A program made the position numbers and the translations under genes. DNA of 36,520 nt from Streptomyces sp. E2N166 (lineage in GTDB: Bacteria; Actinomycetota; Actinomycetes; Streptomycetales; Streptomycetaceae). The notes beneath the pieces are model-generated. The model was not told the origin of the DNA. It did not search any database and was given only the letters and a program-made list of their open reading frames with translations. The stretch spans positions 379,413-415,932 of the forward strand of contig NZ_RAIF01000018.1 in assembly GCF_003671715.1 (NCBI RefSeq), given 5' to 3'. Shown piece after piece: positions 33,001 to 36,520 of the stretch; position 1 is the first letter of the stretch, and every line of letters starts with the position of its first letter.

Positions 33001-33882
33001 GTGATCGACGTTCCGGACGCGCTCGCCGTCTCGCAGGCGAAGTACAACGGTGCGGCGGGCCGCGCCTTCATCGACGGGCTGCCCGCGCTGGCGGCCGGCT
33101 TCCTGGACCGCTGGGAGCTGCGCCTCGACGGGCCCTCCATGCACGGCTGGGCGGCCCTGGTGCTGCCCGTCGTGCGCCCCGACGGCGCACCGGCCGTGCT
33201 CAAGCTCCAGATCCTCGACGAGGAGACCGAGGGCGAGCCCGTCGCCCTGCGGCTGTGGGACGGCGACGGGGCGGTGCGGCTGCTCGACCACGACCCGGCC
33301 ACCGGCACCATGCTCCTGGAGCGCCTCGACGCGTCCCGCATGCTCAGTCACGTCGAGGACTCCCGCGAGGCCGTCCTCGTCATCGCCCGGCTGCTCGCCC
33401 ACCTCACCGCCTCCCCCGCGCCGCCCGGCGTGCGCCGTCTCGGCGACATCGCGCGGGGCATGCTGGAGCGGACGCCGTGGGCGCTGGAGCGCATCGCGGA
33501 CCCGGCGGACCGACGGCTGGTCGCCGACTGCGCCGCCGCCGTGCGCGAGGTCGCCGACGAGCCCGGCGACCGGCTGCTGCACTGGGACCTGCACTACGAC
33601 AACGTCCTCGCCGCGGACCGCGCCCCCTGGCTCGCCATCGACCCCAAGCCGCTGGCCGGCGACCCGGGGTTCGACCTGCTTCCGGCCCTCGACAACCGCT
33701 ACGACCCCGGCGAGACCCGGTGGCGTTTCGACGCCATGACCGACGTCCTCGGACTGGACCGGGAGCGGGCCCGCGCCTGGTGCCTCGGCCGCGTCCTGCA
33801 GAACAGCCTGTGGAACGTGGAGGACGGCGACCCGCTGGAGACCGAGCAGCTGGAGATCGGGCGACTGCTGCGGACGGCGTGA
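33001..33882 (+). CDS. Aminoglycoside/hydroxyurea phosphotransferase-family kinase
   Basis: A 293-residue APH-fold kinase of the streptomycin 6-kinase/hydroxyurea phosphotransferase branch. The catalytic loop is HWDLHYDN with Asp196. The metal-binding segment is AIDPKPLAGDPGFDL with Asp214, the hallmark of this branch, and the nucleotide-site lysine is in AVLKLQIL. Such proteins inactivate streptomycin-like drugs by phosphorylation, but most chromosomal copies have unknown substrates. No aminoglycoside cluster is adjacent, so resistance should not be assumed. Confidence 0.9.
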   Translation: MIDVPDALAVSQAKYNGAAGRAFIDGLPALAAGFLDRWELRLDGPSMHGWAALVLPVVRPDGAPAVLKLQILDEETEGEPVALRLWDGDGAVRLLDHDPATGTMLLERLDASRMLSHVEDSREAVLVIARLLAHLTASPAPPGVRRLGDIARGMLERTPWALERIADPADRRLVADCAAAVREVADEPGDRLLHWDLHYDNVLAADRAPWLAIDPKPLAGDPGFDLLPALDNRYDPGETRWRFDAMTDVLGLDRERARAWCLGRVLQNSLWNVEDGDPLETEQLEIGRLLRTA

Positions 33883-33987
33883 ACTGTCAAGGCCACCCGA
33901 ATGCACCGTTGTTGAACACAAAAAGAGGTCTCGTCGACGATCTCCCCGAACCCGGTCACGTGCCCCGTACGGCCGCTTCCGCGTCCA

Positions 33988-33993
33988 TACGCT
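33988..33993 (+). promoter_or_regulatory. Possible leaderless -10 of the right-edge giant gene
   Basis: TACGCT lies 7 nt before the GTG at 34001. No ribosome-binding site and no clear -35 are seen, so this is tentative. Confidence 0.4.
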
Positions 33994-34000
33994 GACGCGG

Positions 34001-36520
34001 GTGCGAGGACAGCGGCAGGGACAACGGCAGACGGACGAGCGCCAGGACGGCGCCCGTGGGCGGACGCCCTCGGTGCCCCGGGCGGAACGAGCGCGCGGCC
34101 TGGGTCAGGCCGGCGGGCCCGGGCCGCGCTCCAACATGCTCGCGCTCCAGCAGAGCGCCGGCAATTCGAGGGCCACGCGGGCGATGCGGCCGGGTACGGC
34201 CAACAGCGCGACCGCGCCGGGCAGGCCGGGCCTGGGCACCGTGACGGAGGCCGCCGAGCACGGCCTGACCCTCCCCCCGTATCTGCTGGGCCTCCAGGCG
34301 CCGGGGCTGTCCTCGACGTACGGGCTCACCGGGCACGAGTTCGTCCGCACCGTCGTGGCCGGCGCCGTCGCGCGCGCCGACGGCGCGGTCGCCGAGATCG
34401 CGGCGGAACTGGCCGCGCGGCCCGAGACGTTCTACGGGCAGGGCCGCGCGTTCGCCGTCGAGGGGGGCGAGGGGCGGGGCTGGTTCGACGTGACCGTCAC
34501 CATCTCCCCCGCCACCGACGAACGGCCCCCGGAGATCGAGCCGGCCGCCCTCGCGCGGGCCCAGGAGGACGCCACCAAGGTCGACGTCCACCACAACTCG
34601 GCCGCCGCGGTGGGTTCCAGTTCGGGCGGCTCGGCGAGTTACGGCGCGGGCGGCACCTTCTTCGGGCTCGCCCCCGTCGCCCCGGGCCTCTACCTGGGCG
34701 GCGTGGGCATGGCGCAGGCCCAGCCCTGGCAGTCGTCGCAGGAGAGCCGCAGCCAGAAGGGCGTGGCCGAACCGCGGGTGCTGCGCAGCGAGTCGGGGTC
34801 GGTCGAGGTACCGCGCAGGGTGCGTTACGGCGTGCGGATCAGGCAGCAGGACGCGGCACCCGCACCGCCCGTGTACGGCACCGGCACGCTGACCATGCGA
34901 GTGCCGACCGAGAACCTCGTGCCGTACGACACCGCCGCGCCGCCACCGGCGCCGCGCGTCGACGACCCGGCCCTGGCCGGGCGCGTCCGGCACGCCGGTT
35001 CCCTCGCCCCCGTCGCCGTCACCGACGACGCCGGGCCGCACGCGGGCGGCGGCGGGCTGTTCGACACGGTCGCGTCCGTGCTGCACCCCTCGCTCACCGA
35101 GCCCGGCTCCCCCGGGCGGGCCCGCCTGTACGCGGCGACCTCCACCGCGGCCGTGCTGGAGGACATGCCCCGGCTGCTGGGCAACGGCGTCGTGAGCGAC
35201 GACCTGACCGGGCCGGACCCCCGTACGGCCGGCGCGTACCGGATGAGCGCCCGGATCGCCGGTCTCGCCCCGGGCTGGGCCGCCGGCCGGACCCAGCTGC
35301 GCACCCACGCCCACGCCCAGCACACGGCCGCCGACGCGGCGGGCAAGGGGCGCTCCGGTGCGATCGGCGCGGGACCGGCCGTCGGAGTCGGCGTGGCCAT
35401 GAACGCCGCCGTCGCCCGGGCCGGTGCGATGCCCACCGCCGCCGCCCGCAAGGCCCGCTTCACCCAGTACGACCAGACGACGGCCCGCCGGGTGGGCGCC
35501 GAGGTCCGGGGCGACAAGGTGCTCTACCTGGCCACCGTCGACCTCACCGTGGAGGGCACCGGGACCAGTTCCGCGAACATGCTGCTGGGCCGGGCCTCCC
35601 GAGTGGCCCGCCACTCCCTCCGGATGTGGATGACCCTGCGGGCGGACGAGGCGCAGGACATGGGGCTGCCACTGCCGCCCGGGGTGAGCGCCGGCCCGCT
35701 CGTCACCAGACCGAAACGGCGGCGGGAGGGAGCCGGAGGCGACCAGGAGACGGAGGAGGACGTCGAGCGTCACCTGCCGTTCGGGGCGATGGGGGCGAGC
35801 GTCGCGCTCGACAGGCTGGACACCACCGGCATGATCGCGTCCATCGAGAAGATGTTCGCCGCCGACCCCCGGCTGGAGGGCTTCCTGCCCCCCTTCGGCG
35901 ACAAGCGGAAGCCGGGCGTTCCCGCGGCCCAGGCCCAGGCCCAGCGGCACAACTACCAGGAACTGGTCACCCGGCTCTCGGAGACCAACCTGAAGGCGAA
36001 CAAGGACCAGTTGCTGTCCACGGGCGTACCGGTGCGGCTGCGCCGCAAGAGCCGTATGCACGCGCACGACGTGCAGATACGGGTCACCGGCACGCTCGGC
36101 GACGCCGAGTACGCCGGTGACATCGAGAAGTGGCTGGTGCGCAGCCACTCCGGCGTCAGCAGCAACCTCCAGAGCGGGCGGAGCAGTTCCCGGTCGGCCG
36201 GCTGGTCGGCGATCGGCCAGGTGCGGATCGTCCCCGGCGTCCTGACGGGCTCGGCCCGCCGCGACCGCAACCACGTCAGCGCCCGCCGCAACCAGGCCGG
36301 GCCCACCACGCGCAGCGACGTCCTCACCAACGGCTCCGAGGACGCGAGCGTCTTCTCGGCGCCGCTGAACATGCAGGTGCAGGTCACCATGACGCACCGG
36401 CAGCGCAAGGCCCGGCGCTCGGTCCTGCCCGGCTCACCGGGGCGCGACGTGCCCGAACCCGAGCGGATCGCCCGGCTGGACGTGGAGCAGCAGGACGTAC
36501 GGCTGGTCACGCCGACGGAG
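34001..36520 (+). CDS. Large repeat-containing protein, 5' part (continues past the window)
   Basis: An open frame of 840 codons from a GTG at 34001 to the window edge with no stop; no earlier in-frame start is near. Third-position G/C bias is strong. Residues 1-45 are Arg/Gln/Gly-rich and disordered. Residues 46-55 read MLALQQSAGN, like the LQRxAGN motif common in large actinobacterial proteins linked to extracellular contractile injection systems. Three diverged modules follow at about 160-285, 410-520 and 688-800. Each has a beta strand (FDVTVTIS, YRMSARIAG, HDVQIRVTG), a Gly/Ser/Ala/Arg-rich stretch, then another strand (RVRYGVRI, VLYLATVDLTV, NMQVQVTM). No signal peptide or enzyme motif is visible. 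The function is unknown; a toxin/effector or structural role is only a hypothesis. Confidence 0.8.
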   Translation, partial: MRGQRQGQRQTDERQDGARGRTPSVPRAERARGLGQAGGPGPRSNMLALQQSAGNSRATRAMRPGTANSATAPGRPGLGTVTEAAEHGLTLPPYLLGLQAPGLSSTYGLTGHEFVRTVVAGAVARADGAVAEIAAELAARPETFYGQGRAFAVEGGEGRGWFDVTVTISPATDERPPEIEPAALARAQEDATKVDVHHNSAAAVGSSSGGSASYGAGGTFFGLAPVAPGLYLGGVGMAQAQPWQSSQESRSQKGVAEPRVLRSESGSVEVPRRVRYGVRIRQQDAAPAPPVYGTGTLTMRVPTENLVPYDTAAPPPAPRVDDPALAGRVRHAGSLAPVAVTDDAGPHAGGGGLFDTVASVLHPSLTEPGSPGRARLYAATSTAAVLEDMPRLLGNGVVSDDLTGPDPRTAGAYRMSARIAGLAPGWAAGRTQLRTHAHAQHTAADAAGKGRSGAIGAGPAVGVGVAMNAAVARAGAMPTAAARKARFTQYDQTTARRVGAEVRGDKVLYLATVDLTVEGTGTSSANMLLGRASRVARHSLRMWMTLRADEAQDMGLPLPPGVSAGPLVTRPKRRREGAGGDQETEEDVERHLPFGAMGASVALDRLDTTGMIASIEKMFAADPRLEGFLPPFGDKRKPGVPAAQAQAQRHNYQELVTRLSETNLKANKDQLLSTGVPVRLRRKSRMHAHDVQIRVTGTLGDAEYAGDIEKWLVRSHSGVSSNLQSGRSSSRSAGWSAIGQVRIVPGVLTGSARRDRNHVSARRNQAGPTTRSDVLTNGSEDASVFSAPLNMQVQVTMTHRQRKARRSVLPGSPGRDVPEPERIARLDVEQQDVRLVTPTE

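Noticed and set aside
33956..36397. 813-codon minus-strand frame at the right edge
   Set aside because: The plus-strand frame is also fully open, has coherent beta-strand modules and proper third-position bias. The minus product is His/Arg/Gly-rich shadow sequence.

Overview
The window is about 36.5 kb of very GC-rich actinobacterial chromosome, almost certainly Streptomyces. The signs are strong G/C bias at third codon positions, many GTG starts, leaderless-type promoters, a CIRCE-controlled groEL, DasR- and BldD-like operators and a SenS/SenR/HbpS locus. From memory, gene order resembles the S. coelicolor SCO42xx-SCO43xx region; no alignment was possible. No insertion sequence, prophage, CRISPR array, rRNA or tRNA was seen.

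Layout, left to right. (1) 0.27-5.4 kb, minus strand: carboxylesterase, Old Yellow Enzyme oxidoreductase, GroEL with two CIRCE operators, and a cold-shock protein, with strong hairpin terminators. (2) 5.8-7.55 kb, minus strand: a SAM-I-type riboswitch, then a threonine-synthase-family PLP enzyme overlapping a gene for a small sulfur carrier ending in Gly-Gly. Riboswitch and carrier together indicate homocysteine (methionine) synthesis from O-phosphohomoserine, the MetM/MetO route, rather than plain threonine synthesis. (3) 7.7-11.3 kb: compatible-solute genes gpgS, otsA and otsB. (4) 11.4-16.3 kb: amino-sugar catabolism, with a lipoprotein sugar-binding protein divergent from nagK-nagA and a PfkB-type sugar kinase; two DasR-like sites lie between. 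(5) 16.3-21.8 kb: CBM35-like membrane protein, the diguanylate cyclase CdgB with a BldD-like box, flavin reductase, GNAT acetyltransferase, ArfB and TerD. (6) 21.9-24.7 kb: redox/haem sensing by SenR, SenS and secreted HbpS; a duplication at the senS-senR junction has left a 12-codon minicistron. (7) 24.7-33.9 kb: a parS-like palindrome, M1 aminopeptidase lipoprotein, an unknown protein, pentapeptide-repeat protein, two oxidoreductases, an MFS exporter, another FAD oxidoreductase and an APH-type kinase. (8) 34.0 kb to the right edge: an 840-codon plus-strand reading frame that leaves the window without a stop. It has an LQxxAGN motif near the N-terminus and three diverged internal modules; it may be an effector or structural protein linked to a contractile injection system, but this is unproven.

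The most notable items are the SAM-riboswitch/MetM/MetO unit, the parS-like site, the right-edge giant protein, the tandem CIRCE lattice and the senS-senR minicistron. All family assignments come from reading motifs by eye; no database search was run.
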